Under the pieces are notes generated by a model that saw only the letters and a program-made list of their open reading frames with translations, did no database searches and was not told where the DNA came from. This document shows, one piece after another, positions 8,391 to 16,283 of a DNA stretch of 31,001 nucleotides. The stretch lies in NCBI RefSeq assembly GCF_009725235.1, contig NZ_WJFC01000161.1:1-31001 (forward strand). Direction: 5' to 3'. The stretch is from Scytonema sp. UIC 10036 (GTDB lineage Bacteria; Cyanobacteriota; Cyanobacteriia; Cyanobacteriales; Nostocaceae). The position numbers were made by a program, and so were the translations under genes. Positions within the stretch are counted from its first letter, which is position 1. Each line of letters starts with the position of its first letter.

Positions 8391-9467
8391 ATGGTAAATA
8401 CTCTGCCTCAGTCTACCCCCAAGCAACCAAAAGCCGGAATTAAACAGCCAAGCCAAGAAACTATATTGACTCCCCGGTTTTACACTACAGACTTTGAAAC
8501 CGCCGCCAACCTGGATTTGTCTGCTCAAGAAACTGAGTTAAAAGCCATGCTCGCAGAAATGCGGGCAGACTACAATCGTCACCATTTCGTCCGGGATGAG
8601 ACATTTGAGCAGTCGTGGGAACATATTGACCCTGAATCACGCCGCGCCTTTCTTGACTATTTAGAACGTTCGTGCATTTCAGAGTTTTCTGGGTTTTTGC
8701 TGTTTAAAGAACTCTCCCGCAGGCTGAAACAACGCAATCCACTTTTGTCTGAAATATTTCATTTGATGGCTCGTGATGAAGCCCGTCATGCAGGATTTCT
8801 CAACAAAGCAATGACTGATTTTAAACTCTCACTCGATCTTGCTGCTGTTACGAAAACCCGCACTTATACGTTTTTTCCCCTTGAATGGGTGATCTACACT
8901 GTTTACCTATCAGAAAAAATTGGTTACTGGCGCTATATTATTATCTATCACCATCTACAAAAGCATCCAGAAAACCAGTTTTACCCTATCTTTCGCTTCT
9001 TTGAGAGTTGGTGTCAGGATGAAAACCGTCATGGGGATATATTTAAAGCATTATTGCGATCGCAACCAAAACTTTGGAATAACTGGAAAGCTAGACTGTG
9101 GAGTCGTTTTTTCCTGTTATCAGTGTTTGCCACCCACACGCTAACGGTTCACGAACGGGCTGGCTTTTACCATTCACTGGGACTCGATCCAACAGAATTC
9201 GATCGCCAAGTTGTTCGCAAGACTAACGAAACTGCTGGTCGTGCTTTTCCTGTCATGTTGAATACCGAACATCCAAAGTTTTTCCCACGTCTGCACCGCT
9301 GTTCGGATTACAACTCAAAATTGGTGGAGATTGACCGCAGTTCTCAGCCCAAAGCTGTCAAACTTATCCGCAAACTTCCTTTAGCGATCGCAATTGCGTG
9401 GAATCTCTTGCTGCTTTATCTGATTAAACCAATTGATGCTGAAGCAATGCGCTTAACAGTTCGTTAA
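8391..9467 (+). CDS. acsF: Magnesium-protoporphyrin IX monomethyl ester oxidative cyclase (AcsF/ChlA type)
   Basis: The diiron monooxygenase forms the isocyclic E ring of chlorophyll from Mg-protoporphyrin IX monomethyl ester, using O2, at the membrane. The 358-residue protein has the family's usual length and starts MVNTLPQ like other cyanobacterial AcsF. An in-frame upstream ATG (8373) is unlikely to be used. It contains ETILTPRFYTTDFE, the iron-ligand motifs DEARH (129-133) and DENRH (210-214), and NETAGRAFP near the end. Many cyanobacteria keep two copies, one induced at low oxygen; which type this is cannot be told from sequence alone. The neighbouring ho2 and hemN of the low-oxygen operon are absent here. 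Divergent to it lies only a dead hemF fragment. Confidence 0.93.
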   Translation: MVNTLPQSTPKQPKAGIKQPSQETILTPRFYTTDFETAANLDLSAQETELKAMLAEMRADYNRHHFVRDETFEQSWEHIDPESRRAFLDYLERSCISEFSGFLLFKELSRRLKQRNPLLSEIFHLMARDEARHAGFLNKAMTDFKLSLDLAAVTKTRTYTFFPLEWVIYTVYLSEKIGYWRYIIIYHHLQKHPENQFYPIFRFFESWCQDENRHGDIFKALLRSQPKLWNNWKARLWSRFFLLSVFATHTLTVHERAGFYHSLGLDPTEFDRQVVRKTNETAGRAFPVMLNTEHPKFFPRLHRCSDYNSKLVEIDRSSQPKAVKLIRKLPLAIAIAWNLLLLYLIKPIDAEAMRLTVR

Positions 9468-9646
9468 ATTGATAAAGAAACTTGTTGGAGAAGCCCGAAA
9501 AGGATAAGTGACTCACAGGAGAACAAACCCCTTAGTAATTTGCTCTTCATCCAGAAATACCTGTTCGGATTAATCGACTTCACCTTCAAGCACTTTGCCG
9601 ACACAACTAGAGGACTTCTAAATAAAAAAATAACCACTTTCTCTTG

Positions 9647-9672
9647 TGGGACGGGCGTCCTCGCCCGTCCCA
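9647..9672. repeat. GC-rich perfect hairpin between convergent genes
   Basis: TGGGACGGGCG (9647-9657) and CGCCCGTCCCA (9662-9672) form a perfect 11-bp stem with a four-base loop. It sits between the convergent ends of acsF and the HPF gene. It may act as a transcription end point in both directions, although no clear T-run follows. The sequence type is a common interspersed hairpin in filamentous cyanobacteria. Confidence 0.6.
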
Positions 9673-9702
9673 TAAGATGGGTAATTATTTCTTGGACATC
9701 CT

Positions 9703-10026
9703 TTATTGCTGCAAACTAGTATAATCTTGCAATTGCCGACGTGCAGTTTCAAATGCATCACGAATTGCTATATATATATCTGCATGACTTGTTTCATCTG
9801 ATGGGTTATGGTTAACAATTATTTTTCCATTAGGTAGCGTAAGGTCGATTCGCACATGATAAAGATTACCTTTATGTTGGTTGCGGTGGGGAGCGTCAAT
9901 AATAATCCGACAATTAATTATCCGATTACAAAAACGTTCTAATTTGTGAAGATTCTCTCTTATTTTCTCTTCAACAGATACTGATGATTGAACATTATGG
10001 AAAGTCAGTTGCAGTGGTACTGTCAT
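9703..10026 (-). CDS. Short HPF/RaiA-type ribosome hibernation factor
   Basis: This 107-residue S30AE-family protein starts MTVPLQLTFHNVQSS and contains LTLPNGKIIVNHNPSDETSHADIYIAI, described here in two parts: LTLPNGKIIVNH and then DIYIAIRDAFETARRQL. That is the beta-alpha pattern of proteins that bind the decoding site of the 30S subunit and silence ribosomes in stress. It lacks the C-terminal dimerisation domain of long HPF/LrtA, so it is a second, short type. The start has a good ribosome binding site (GTGAGGAGAATAT). Operator copy 10086-10105 lies 60 bases upstream, which suggests stress-dependent control together with the other genes that carry this site. Confidence 0.85.
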   Translation of the reverse strand: MTVPLQLTFHNVQSSVSVEEKIRENLHKLERFCNRIINCRIIIDAPHRNQHKGNLYHVRIDLTLPNGKIIVNHNPSDETSHADIYIAIRDAFETARRQLQDYTSLQQ

Positions 10027-10331
10027 ATATTCTCCTCACTGTCAGAGACTAGCCGATTGTCTATATTCTGAGATTAAATAAAAAATGTGAGGAAGTTGTG
10101 AGGCTGTATTTAGACCCATAATATAACAAATAGTTAAGCTGTTACTTTATCGTCAGAAAATGAATTTACTGAAATTCTAAAATCCTAAGTACTTATGCTA
10201 TAAAAAACGTCCAGTTAAACTGCATAAAAAAGCACTTGTATTGCTAGTTCCTGCAATTAGCATTTAATCGCTCAATGGTTGCCTGATGTAAGAATCAGGG
10301 TTTCGCGCTTAACAGTGGCGAAGAATTATCG
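10027..10331. other. Spacer between ligase gene and HPF gene
   Basis: Besides the operator for HPF, this stretch holds a weak hairpin, CCTGAT-gtaaga-ATCAGG, at about 10280-10297 downstream of the ligase stop. It lacks a T-run. Nothing else is recognisable. Confidence 0.4.
10086..10105 (-). promoter_or_regulatory. Direct-repeat operator upstream of HPF gene
   Basis: TGTGAGGAAGTTGTGAGGCT has TGAGGA at 10088 and TGAGGC at 10099, period 11. In the gene direction it reads CCTCACAACTTCCTCA, then nine bases (CATTTTTTA), then TTTAAT as a candidate -10. The HPF start lies 60 bases away. Confidence 0.7.
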
Positions 10332-11621
10332 CTAGTCTAATAATTTTAACTCCTGCTCCAACTTATCGCAAGACTCACGTACTAAACGCAAGCCATTATC
10401 CTGTGAAAGTTCAGCGATTGGTTGAGTAAATTTTTGCATAATTTCTGCTTCGATTGTTTGACAGTTATCTAATTTCATTCTCAGTTGTGTGAGATATTGT
10501 GTGTCTTTGCTATCCTCGGTAGTAGCAAACTTCAAAATCGAATCTACATAGTCTTTTACCTTCGAGTTTTTAATTCCTTCTGTGGCAGCAGCATAAAGCA
10601 AGCCACCATTTAAATACTCAAAATCTGGAACCCATAAATAACTCCCATCTAAATCAAATATATGTAATCCCTTCGCTGGTCTAACTTTTAAGCCTTCTCT
10701 TCGAACTCTACAAGCTGCATTGTACACAAGTGAAATTATTGCTAAAATTATTGATGGATAGTTGCTATCTATACATCTAATTTCCACTGTCCCAAGTTTG
10801 TTAAGCCTAATCGGGTTCCATGCAGATTTGAGCAAGCTTCCCCCAGCTTCAAGGAATAGATGCCGTTCAATACCTGCTTTATCCATTGCTTCTAACCAAG
10901 CATAGTAACGGGCAAATTGCTGCTCAACCAAACTTTCAACGCAATGAGCATAAGGCATCAACCCACCAACGGGTTGTAAATGAGTATAAACTCCCTCCCA
11001 CCCAAATTTTTCACTGCCTCGATAACGAATTGTATGAGAAGCTAACCCAAGTGCATATCCTTCATAAAAAGGACATGCTCGTGCTAAAGATATCAGGGCG
11101 GAGTCTAAAGCAGTCGCTAGGTTATAAATATTTAATAATTCCTCACGTTCTGTCGCATTGGAGTTGTAAGATACTGCAACGCGATCGTCAATAATTCCAG
11201 GTGGTACTTCCAAATGCAGGTGAGTGCCAGTGCATTTACCCGCATGTAAAAATCGTTCGTAACCTATAGTTCGGGCTTGGATATGGTAATTGAGTCGATC
11301 GCGCATCACTGGCGTAATATGTAAGGGGTAGCTAGAGAGAGGATAAAGCCGCAATCCTACTTGTCGTGCTGCAATTACAGCAATTTTGAGATTTTTCAGA
11401 TATTCATGCGCCAGTTCTATATCCGTGTAAGCCGGAGGAGTATTGATCTCTACCATGCTTTTGACAAACTCCGGTACAAAATATTCTGGACTACGATCTT
11501 CTTTAATCGCAACTTCTCGACAAGATTGCAAAAACTCATCCACATCTTCGCTAATCGCACCTGTCTCATCTACCAAGAAAAACTCTTGTTCTAAACCGAT
11601 GCGACGCTTTTGTAAATCCAT
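10332..11621 (-). CDS. GCS2/YbdK-type glutamate-cysteine ligase-like enzyme
   Basis: The roughly 429-residue protein belongs to the ATP-dependent carboxylate-amine ligase family 2. It shows IGLEQEFFLVDE at the N-terminus, GTHLHLEVP in the middle, and EIRCIDSNYPSIILAII near 290-305. Such enzymes join glutamate to cysteine or another amine. It does not look like the standard shorter cyanobacterial GshA and is better seen as a paralogue of uncertain substrate. The start at 11621 is chosen because GAGGAG lies six bases before that ATG; an in-frame ATG at 11651 is the alternative. The gene is divergent to pfkA, and each has its own copy of the same operator. Confidence 0.8.
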   Translation of the reverse strand: MDLQKRRIGLEQEFFLVDETGAISEDVDEFLQSCREVAIKEDRSPEYFVPEFVKSMVEINTPPAYTDIELAHEYLKNLKIAVIAARQVGLRLYPLSSYPLHITPVMRDRLNYHIQARTIGYERFLHAGKCTGTHLHLEVPPGIIDDRVAVSYNSNATEREELLNIYNLATALDSALISLARACPFYEGYALGLASHTIRYRGSEKFGWEGVYTHLQPVGGLMPYAHCVESLVEQQFARYYAWLEAMDKAGIERHLFLEAGGSLLKSAWNPIRLNKLGTVEIRCIDSNYPSIILAIISLVYNAACRVRREGLKVRPAKGLHIFDLDGSYLWVPDFEYLNGGLLYAAATEGIKNSKVKDYVDSILKFATTEDSKDTQYLTQLRMKLDNCQTIEAEIMQKFTQPIAELSQDNGLRLVRESCDKLEQELKLLD

Positions 11622-11690
11622 ATTCATCTCCTCGCCATATAACAAAGTCATGCAGCCGTAATTGTCTCAAGTTGAGTTATAAGGAAATCA

Positions 11691-11710
11691 TTTGAGGAAG
11701 TTGTGAGACA
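11691..11710 (-). promoter_or_regulatory. Direct-repeat operator upstream of GCS2-like gene
   Basis: TTTGAGGAAGTTGTGAGACA has TGAGGA at 11693 and TGAGAC at 11704, period 11. In the gene direction CTCACAACTTCCTCA is followed by nine bases and then CTTATAAC, a possible -10. The start codon at 11621 is 70 bases away. Confidence 0.7.
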
Positions 11711-11773
11711 GAATATCTGGCAGTATTGTAAAGTCAACATTAGTGTTGGATTCAATCTCAAAAATTATCACAA

Positions 11774-11793
11774 TTCCTCACAAGTTCCTCAAA
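11774..11793 (+). promoter_or_regulatory. Direct-repeat operator upstream of pfkA
   Basis: TTCCTCACAAGTTCCTCAAA contains TCCTCA at 11775 and 11786, period 11, oriented towards pfkA. Nine bases after the second TTCCTCA comes CATAAT, a good -10 candidate at about 11801. The predicted leader before the pfkA ATG is about 130 bases, longer than for the other genes with this site. Confidence 0.7.
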
Positions 11794-11944
11794 AGTTTTA
11801 CATAATTTGAAGTCAGAGCACTAATGGTGACGCCCAAGGAGGGGCTATCGATATAAAATCTAGAAAAGCCGCAAGATACAGTCAATTCTTGCTGCTATTG
11901 GCGAAGCGCTCTCTATCGTGTCAAGATTTCTATTCAAAAATTTT

Positions 11945-13075
11945 ATGAAAAACCGCAAACGAATTGGCATTCTCACGAGTGGTGGAGATTGCCCAGGGCT
12001 TAATGCTGTGATTCGGGCTGTTGTAAGCCATGCAACACTCACCTACAATTGGGAAGTGCTGGGAATTTCTTATGCAACCCAGGGATTGCTTGAGGGCAAA
12101 GCAATGGCTTTGACGATGCATGGTCTAGATCTACGCGGCATAGATCCCTTGCTAAGTATGGGGGGAACTATCTTAGGAACTATCAACAAAGGGGATACGC
12201 TGGCACGTGCAAGTGAAATTATTGCTGGTTATGAGGCGTTAGAGTTAGATGCACTGATTGGTATTGGTGGTGATGGTAGTATCAATATTCTCCACAACCT
12301 CGCGTGCCAAGGCAACTGGAATTTTGTGGCTATTCCTAAAACAATTGATAATGATGTAGCACTCACGGAAAGGTCTGTTGGATTTGATACTGCTGTCAAT
12401 ACAATTACAGATGCTCTCAACCGCCTCACTTTTACCGCCGCTAGCCACGATCGGGTGATGATTGTGGAAGTTATGGGCAGAAAAGCAGGTCATTTAGCCT
12501 TACAAGCAGGTATAGCAGGTGGAGCAGATGTTATCTTGATTCCGGAAATTCCTTATTCCATTGAGAATGTGTGCAAGCATCTCGATCAACTGCGCGATCG
12601 CTGGGGGCGCAAATTTGCTATTATCGTAGTTGCAGAAGGCATTGAACCGATTAAACCATCTTTTGATTGTAGCGATCGCGAGTTGTGCAAACCAACTCCC
12701 GACTGCGGTATTGGTCAATACATCGCTGACCAAATTGCCCATTGTAGTACTAAGAAAATAGAAACACGAGTCTCAGTTCTCGGACATATTCAGCGAGGCG
12801 GAATTCCTTGTGCCTTAGATCGTCTAGTGGCGACAGCTTTTGGTAAAGCTGCAGTGGATTTAGTAGCACAAGGACAATTTGACCAAATGGTCGCTTGGCA
12901 AAATGGACAAGTTGTTGCTGTCCCCCTACAACAGGTCATACTTCAAAGCCCTGCGCCTGTAAATACTGAAAGTTACTTGGTGGAAACTGCTCGAGCTTTG
13001 GGCATCTATGTTGGAGAATTGGGCAAAGATGACACGATCGAGCAGTTTATTGATGACCATACTAATATTTTATAG
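11945..13075 (+). CDS. pfkA: ATP-dependent 6-phosphofructokinase
   Basis: PfkA phosphorylates fructose 6-phosphate in glycolysis. Motifs from the ATG at 11945: GGDCPGLNA at 13-21, GGDGS at 108-112, PKTIDNDV from 131 with the catalytic-base aspartate at 135, then MGRKAGHLAL and GHIQRGG. Glycine after the second-motif aspartate (GGDGS, not GGDDS) points to ATP rather than pyrophosphate as donor. The length (376 residues) is normal for cyanobacterial PFK. An in-frame GTG at 11918 is a less likely start. pstB follows after 27 bases, so the two are probably co-transcribed from the operator at 11774. Cyanobacteria often have two pfkA genes; this may be the stress-linked one. Confidence 0.93.
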   Translation: MKNRKRIGILTSGGDCPGLNAVIRAVVSHATLTYNWEVLGISYATQGLLEGKAMALTMHGLDLRGIDPLLSMGGTILGTINKGDTLARASEIIAGYEALELDALIGIGGDGSINILHNLACQGNWNFVAIPKTIDNDVALTERSVGFDTAVNTITDALNRLTFTAASHDRVMIVEVMGRKAGHLALQAGIAGGADVILIPEIPYSIENVCKHLDQLRDRWGRKFAIIVVAEGIEPIKPSFDCSDRELCKPTPDCGIGQYIADQIAHCSTKKIETRVSVLGHIQRGGIPCALDRLVATAFGKAAVDLVAQGQFDQMVAWQNGQVVAVPLQQVILQSPAPVNTESYLVETARALGIYVGELGKDDTIEQFIDDHTNIL

Positions 13076-13102
13076 ATACGTAATAAAACTCATAAAGAGA
13101 TT

Positions 13103-13924
13103 ATGGAATCATACGATCTAACTCCCATAATTTTCCCTACTAGTGTTGAGCAACACGTTATTTTGTATGCACAGATAAGAGGTTTTTATTATGGTAATTT
13201 CCTAATTTTACGCAATATCGATCTCCCGATTTACAAAAACTGTATTACAGCTTTTATTGGTCCTTCCGGCTGTGGAAAAACTACTTTATTACGCTGTTTT
13301 AATCGTCTGAACGATCTCATTCCAGGGACTCGCATAGATGGTCAAATTCTTTTTCAAGGCCGCAATATTTGTAGCACTCAAGAAGATGCAGTAGCAGTTC
13401 GCCGCCGCATTGGTATAGTTTTTCAGAAGCCCAATCCCTTTCCCAAATCCATCTACAATAATATTGCCTATGGTCTTCGCGTTCACGGTTACAAAGGCAA
13501 TCTGGATGAGTTAGTGGAGCAATCATTACGCCAAGCTGCTCTTTGGGATGAAGTGAAGGATATACTCCGTAAAAGTGCCTTAGAACTTTCAGGTGGTCAA
13601 CAACAAAGATTGTGTATTGCTCGAGTACTTGCCGTGCGTCCAGAGGTAATTTTGATGGATGAACCCTGTTCTGCACTCGATCCCATGTCCACCTGGCAAA
13701 TTGAGAATTTAATGGATGAATTAAAAGAGCAATGCACGATTGTGATTGTTACCCATAATATGCAACAAGCTTCACGAATTTCTCAAATGACAGCATTCTT
13801 GAATGTTGAAATGCAAGAAGGAAGCCGTATTGGTGAACTAGTGGAATATAATTCAACTTCAATTATTTTTAGCAATCCGACACGGGCGATTACCGAGCAA
13901 TATGTAAAAGGGTGTTTTGGTTGA
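13103..13924 (+). CDS. pstB: Phosphate ABC transporter ATP-binding protein, orphan copy
   Basis: This 273-residue ABC ATPase is of the PstB group. Walker [10 protein letters not shown] is at 53-61, followed by [38 protein letters not shown] is the PstB-specific Q-loop. The signature [13 protein letters not shown] starts at 162 and Walker [14 protein letters not shown] at 182. PstB energises PstSCA phosphate import at the plasma membrane. No pstS, pstC or pstA is nearby; it sits instead behind pfkA with a 27-base gap. It may serve permease subunits encoded elsewhere, or link phosphate uptake to the pfkA stress unit. All catalytic motifs are intact. Confidence 0.92.
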   Translation: MESYDLTPIIFPTSVEQHVILYAQIRGFYYGNFLILRNIDLPIYKNCITAFIGPSGCGKTTLLRCFNRLNDLIPGTRIDGQILFQGRNICSTQEDAVAVRRRIGIVFQKPNPFPKSIYNNIAYGLRVHGYKGNLDELVEQSLRQAALWDEVKDILRKSALELSGGQQQRLCIARVLAVRPEVILMDEPCSALDPMSTWQIENLMDELKEQCTIVIVTHNMQQASRISQMTAFLNVEMQEGSRIGELVEYNSTSIIFSNPTRAITEQYVKGCFG

Positions 13925-14017
13925 AGTTACTAAAGTTTTTTAAATTTTCAATTTTTCTATATTTTAAATTCTTGAAAAATGATATACTAAAAGTATATAA
14001 AAACAGAAAAAAATCCT

Positions 14018-14308
14018 ATGGCACCTAAATTTGTACCTGAACTTGATGAAGTCGTTGAAGGTCTTGGTGTTCCTGGTATTGCAGCCATCCTACTTCTGCC
14101 TGTTCTTATTCCTGTAGCAGGAGGCATTGGTAAATCCATAGCCAAGGCAACTATTAAAGGTGGGATTGTTCTTTATGAAAAGGGCAAAGGTGTGATTGCC
14201 GAAGTTGGCGAAACCTTTGAGGATATTATTGCAGAAGCCAAAGCTGAAATTGCAGAGGAACATACAAAGGCTCTTGAACCAACTGTATTTGAAAGGGAGA
14301 ATAGCTAG
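14018..14308 (+). CDS. DUF5132-like small membrane-associated protein
   Basis: This 96-residue protein has a hydrophobic N-terminal half (GIAAILLLPVLIPVAGGIGK, about 19-38), a Gly/Lys-rich middle and an acidic helix with repeated Ala-Glu. It resembles the DUF5132 family, small proteins found next to HMA-domain proteins and P-type metal ATPases. It follows pstB by 93 AT-rich bases and precedes an HMA-like gene, so it may be part of the same operon. The function is unknown; membrane association is inferred from hydrophobicity. Confidence 0.65.
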   Translation: MAPKFVPELDEVVEGLGVPGIAAILLLPVLIPVAGGIGKSIAKATIKGGIVLYEKGKGVIAEVGETFEDIIAEAKAEIAEEHTKALEPTVFERENS

Positions 14309-14333
14309 TTTGCAGAACGCTCGAAGTTAGGTG

Positions 14334-14362
14334 AAGGATGGGTAAAATACCCATCCTTTTTT
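14334..14362 (+). terminator. Intrinsic terminator or attenuator before the HMA-like gene
   Basis: AAGGATGGGTA and TACCCATCCTT form a perfect stem with a three-base loop, followed by T's. This is a textbook Rho-independent terminator. The ribosome binding site of the next gene (GGAGGAAATGTT) starts right after it. It would therefore end the pfkA-to-DUF5132 transcript, or allow only partial readthrough into the HMA-like gene. Confidence 0.8.
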
Positions 14363-14374
14363 GGAGGAAATGTT

Positions 14375-14923
14375 ATGAAGTTATTGCCACTGGATTCTGT
14401 TCCAACACCAATACATCTACGAGTCGTTAGTCATACCCCAGGTCGAATTCGAGTTCGAGTTACTCACCAACATCGCAAACAGCAAACTACGGGAAAAATC
14501 GCCAGTGTGCTCAAAGAGTTTTTTCGACAAATCGAGCGAGTTTGTAACAATGACCAGACTGGCAGCATAACTATCTACTATTCTGGTGACAGTGATAGCT
14601 TTACACGAGCAATGACTGAATTGCAAGATGTAGGCATCATTGTTACGGATGCGCCAATGGGAAAATCTCAAGCAGCAGTCGCTGTCACAAATGCGATCGC
14701 TAGTCTCAATCAAAAATTCTATCAAGCAACAGCAGGTTTGGTTGACTTACGTTTCTTGTTTCCTCTTTTCTTAACTATACTAGCGCTACGGCAATTATTA
14801 AATAAAAGCCCTGGTTTGAAAACATCTCCCTGGTATGTATTAGCTTGGTATGCTTTTGATAGTTTTACGAAACTCAACAATACACAAGAATCACCACAAT
14901 CAACAGACCACAAGCGATCGTAA
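14375..14923 (+). CDS. HMA-like domain protein with C-terminal membrane segment
   Basis: The 182-residue protein begins with an HMA-like ferredoxin fold (HLRVVSHTPGRIRVRV at about 14-29). This is the 'SxxPGRIR' variant that lacks a CxxC metal site, also seen at the N-terminus of some P-type ATPases. A hydrophobic stretch at about 125-145 (DLRFLFPLFLTILALRQLL) probably spans the membrane. A strong ribosome binding site GGAGGAAAT precedes the ATG. It may work with the P-type ATPase encoded at 27-30 kb, which has a similar N-terminal domain. Its last 38 codons lie in the 169-bp repeat that recurs at 25732, where only this gene tail is found. Confidence 0.75.
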   Translation: MKLLPLDSVPTPIHLRVVSHTPGRIRVRVTHQHRKQQTTGKIASVLKEFFRQIERVCNNDQTGSITIYYSGDSDSFTRAMTELQDVGIIVTDAPMGKSQAAVAVTNAIASLNQKFYQATAGLVDLRFLFPLFLTILALRQLLNKSPGLKTSPWYVLAWYAFDSFTKLNNTQESPQSTDHKRS

Positions 14924-14980
14924 GTAAAATGCCACCCTCCCAGATTCAACGCAAAATTACCACTTTATCTGTTGCCTCCC
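14812..14980. repeat. 169-bp direct repeat, copy 1 (HMA gene tail plus metK tail)
   Basis: This segment matches 25732-25900 with about nine substitutions and no gaps, all at a constant offset of 10920 bases. It includes the end of the HMA-like gene and, on the other strand, the last metK codons (WEATDKVVILR and TGA). In this copy the HMA gene is whole and metK is only a stub. The reverse is true at 25732. Confidence 0.9.
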
Positions 14981-15085
14981 AGATCCTTCTTTAAAAGCCT
15001 GCATTATCAACAAATCTTTACTTTGCAAAACATTGAGGAGCCAATCCAGGTTTCGCTCGAATTGTTCGTTATTACTGTGATTCAT
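14957..15085 (-). CDS. Small hypothetical frame of 42 residues
   Basis: The frame starts MNHSNNEQFERNLDWLLNVL and ends in GRQQIKW with its stop inside the metK stub, read in a different frame. The composition is protein-like (amphipathic helix). It may be the 5' end of a gene that was cut when the island joined the repeat. No family is recognised and expression is uncertain. Confidence 0.3.
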   Translation of the reverse strand: MNHSNNEQFERNLDWLLNVLQSKDLLIMQAFKEGSGRQQIKW

Positions 15086-15128
15086 CAGAGAAATTCTGAT
15101 TTTATGAGAGTCAACAATTGTGGATAAT

Positions 15129-15554
15129 TTATTGTATTTGCGGTTTCCAATTTAGAAAATTGGAAATATTTTCAACAAGTTCGTAAGCGTCAAAAGGTTT
15201 AGATATTGCTCCTGCTAAACCAAAATCGATAATTTTTTGTGGAGTAGTGTATTCACTTTTCGCTGTTAACAAAATAACTGGTATATATTGATTTTTAGGA
15301 TTTTCTCTTAGTAATCGGAGAAATTCCAAGCCAGTCATTCCTGGCATCATCACATCTAAAAGAATGGCATCTGGTTTTTCTTCCATGACTTTGCTGAGAG
15401 CCTCTTGTCCCGATTGGGCTGTGATGACATTCCACCCAGCTAAATCTTCCAGACAACTTTGTACTACCAGTCTAATAATTTCTTCATCATCAACAATCAA
15501 AATTTTTTCACTACTCACTATTTTGACTCGCTGAATTGTTTCCAAAATAATCAT
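15129..15554 (-). CDS. CheY-like single-domain response regulator
   Basis: This receiver-only protein of up to 141 residues has ILIVDDEE near the start, phospho-acceptor Asp67 in DAILLDVMMPGM, the Thr of VILLTAKS and the Lys of ISKPFD. A GTG at 15518 giving MSSEKILIVDDEE is an alternative start that would match the start of its paralogue at 16228. It has no output domain, so it probably relays phosphate or acts by protein contact. It lies on the same strand as the second receiver and the hybrid kinase upstream, its most likely partner. Confidence 0.85.
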   Translation of the reverse strand: MIILETIQRVKIVSSEKILIVDDEEIIRLVVQSCLEDLAGWNVITAQSGQEALSKVMEEKPDAILLDVMMPGMTGLEFLRLLRENPKNQYIPVILLTAKSEYTTPQKIIDFGLAGAISKPFDAYELVENISNFLNWKPQIQ

Positions 15555-15847
15555 TAGTCACGAGCTTAATATTTTCAATTATATTGAATACCAATTTGAA
15601 CAAAGAATGCGACAGATGATTGACACAAATCCAGACCGGGCAGGACTTTCCCAATCCACGCATCTAAAATCCATGCATGGTATAAGAGGTTGTTTGAAAG
15701 GGATCGTCCCAAAGAGTGCCAATTGCCTTCAGAATGAATTCTGGGGCTATACAAACGAAGCAAAGCTACGCAGGCTTGAAATGTCGAATTCTGGAGCTAC
15801 TTTAAATAGAAGAATTAAAGAAATTTTGAAGTTTACGAAACTTTACG
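15555..15847. other. Spacer between two receiver genes
   Basis: About 290 bases without a convincing gene. The stretch around 15720-15800 (CAGAATGAATTCTGGGGCTATAC and a later GAATTCTGGAGC) resembles degenerate interspersed repeat sequence frequent in filamentous cyanobacteria. AATACCAATTTG at 15589 resembles the end of the element at 7331. Nothing firmer can be said. Confidence 0.35.
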
Positions 15848-16228
15848 TTATAAGACCCAACCCAAGATGTCAGCAATCTGCTCTGTCAAAGTTATGGGGT
15901 CAAAAGGTTTGGTAATTATTCCAGCAATAGCTAACTGAGAGAAACGAACTTTATCTTCTGGTTGTACTTTGGCTGTTAAAAGAATCACTGGAATAGCTTG
16001 GGTAGAGCAATTCTCTTGCAGCTTTAGAAACGTTTCCAATCCATCCATTCCTGGCATTGAGACATCCAGCAATATTGCATCGCAGGCTTGGGTTGCTGCT
16101 ATCGCTAATCCTTGAGTACCCGAACCAGCCAGGAGTACCGTCCACCCACCAACTTCTTCCAAGCTTGCTTGGATAACTTCTTGTAGTAATTCTTCGTCAT
16201 CAATAACTAGAATTTGTTTACTTACCAT
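15848..16228 (-). CDS. CheY-like single-domain response regulator, paralogue
   Basis: From the ATG at 16228 this is a 126-residue receiver: ILVIDDEE, then DAILLDVSMPGMDG with the phospho-acceptor Asp, VILLTAK, and IITKPFDP. An upstream in-frame ATG at 16276 exists but the preferred start places the receiver fold directly at the N-terminus. It is clearly related to the receiver at 15129-15554 (shared LLDV-MPGM, PVILLTAK and KPFD blocks), so the two probably arose by tandem duplication. It lies 55 bases downstream of the kinase stop and probably shares its transcript. Confidence 0.85.
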   Translation of the reverse strand: MVSKQILVIDDEELLQEVIQASLEEVGGWTVLLAGSGTQGLAIAATQACDAILLDVSMPGMDGLETFLKLQENCSTQAIPVILLTAKVQPEDKVRFSQLAIAGIITKPFDPITLTEQIADILGWVL

Positions 16229-16283
16229 AGAGTGTGTCTCACTTAATATTTTGTGCTGGCCTTCTGTCGCCGGCATTTTCTTG

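Noticed and set aside
9464..9673. 69-residue minus-strand frame after acsF
   Set aside because: It passes through the GC-rich hairpin repeat and overlaps the acsF stop; considered a chance frame.
11824..11856. Ten-codon leader frame (ATG GTG ACG to TAA) in the pfkA leader
   Set aside because: Too short to judge, no ribosome binding site in front, and no repeated regulatory codon; chance is sufficient.
15607..15915. 102-residue plus-strand frame between the two receiver genes
   Set aside because: It runs through repeat-like spacer and into the 3' end of the second receiver gene; composition is not protein-like and there is no good ribosome binding site.
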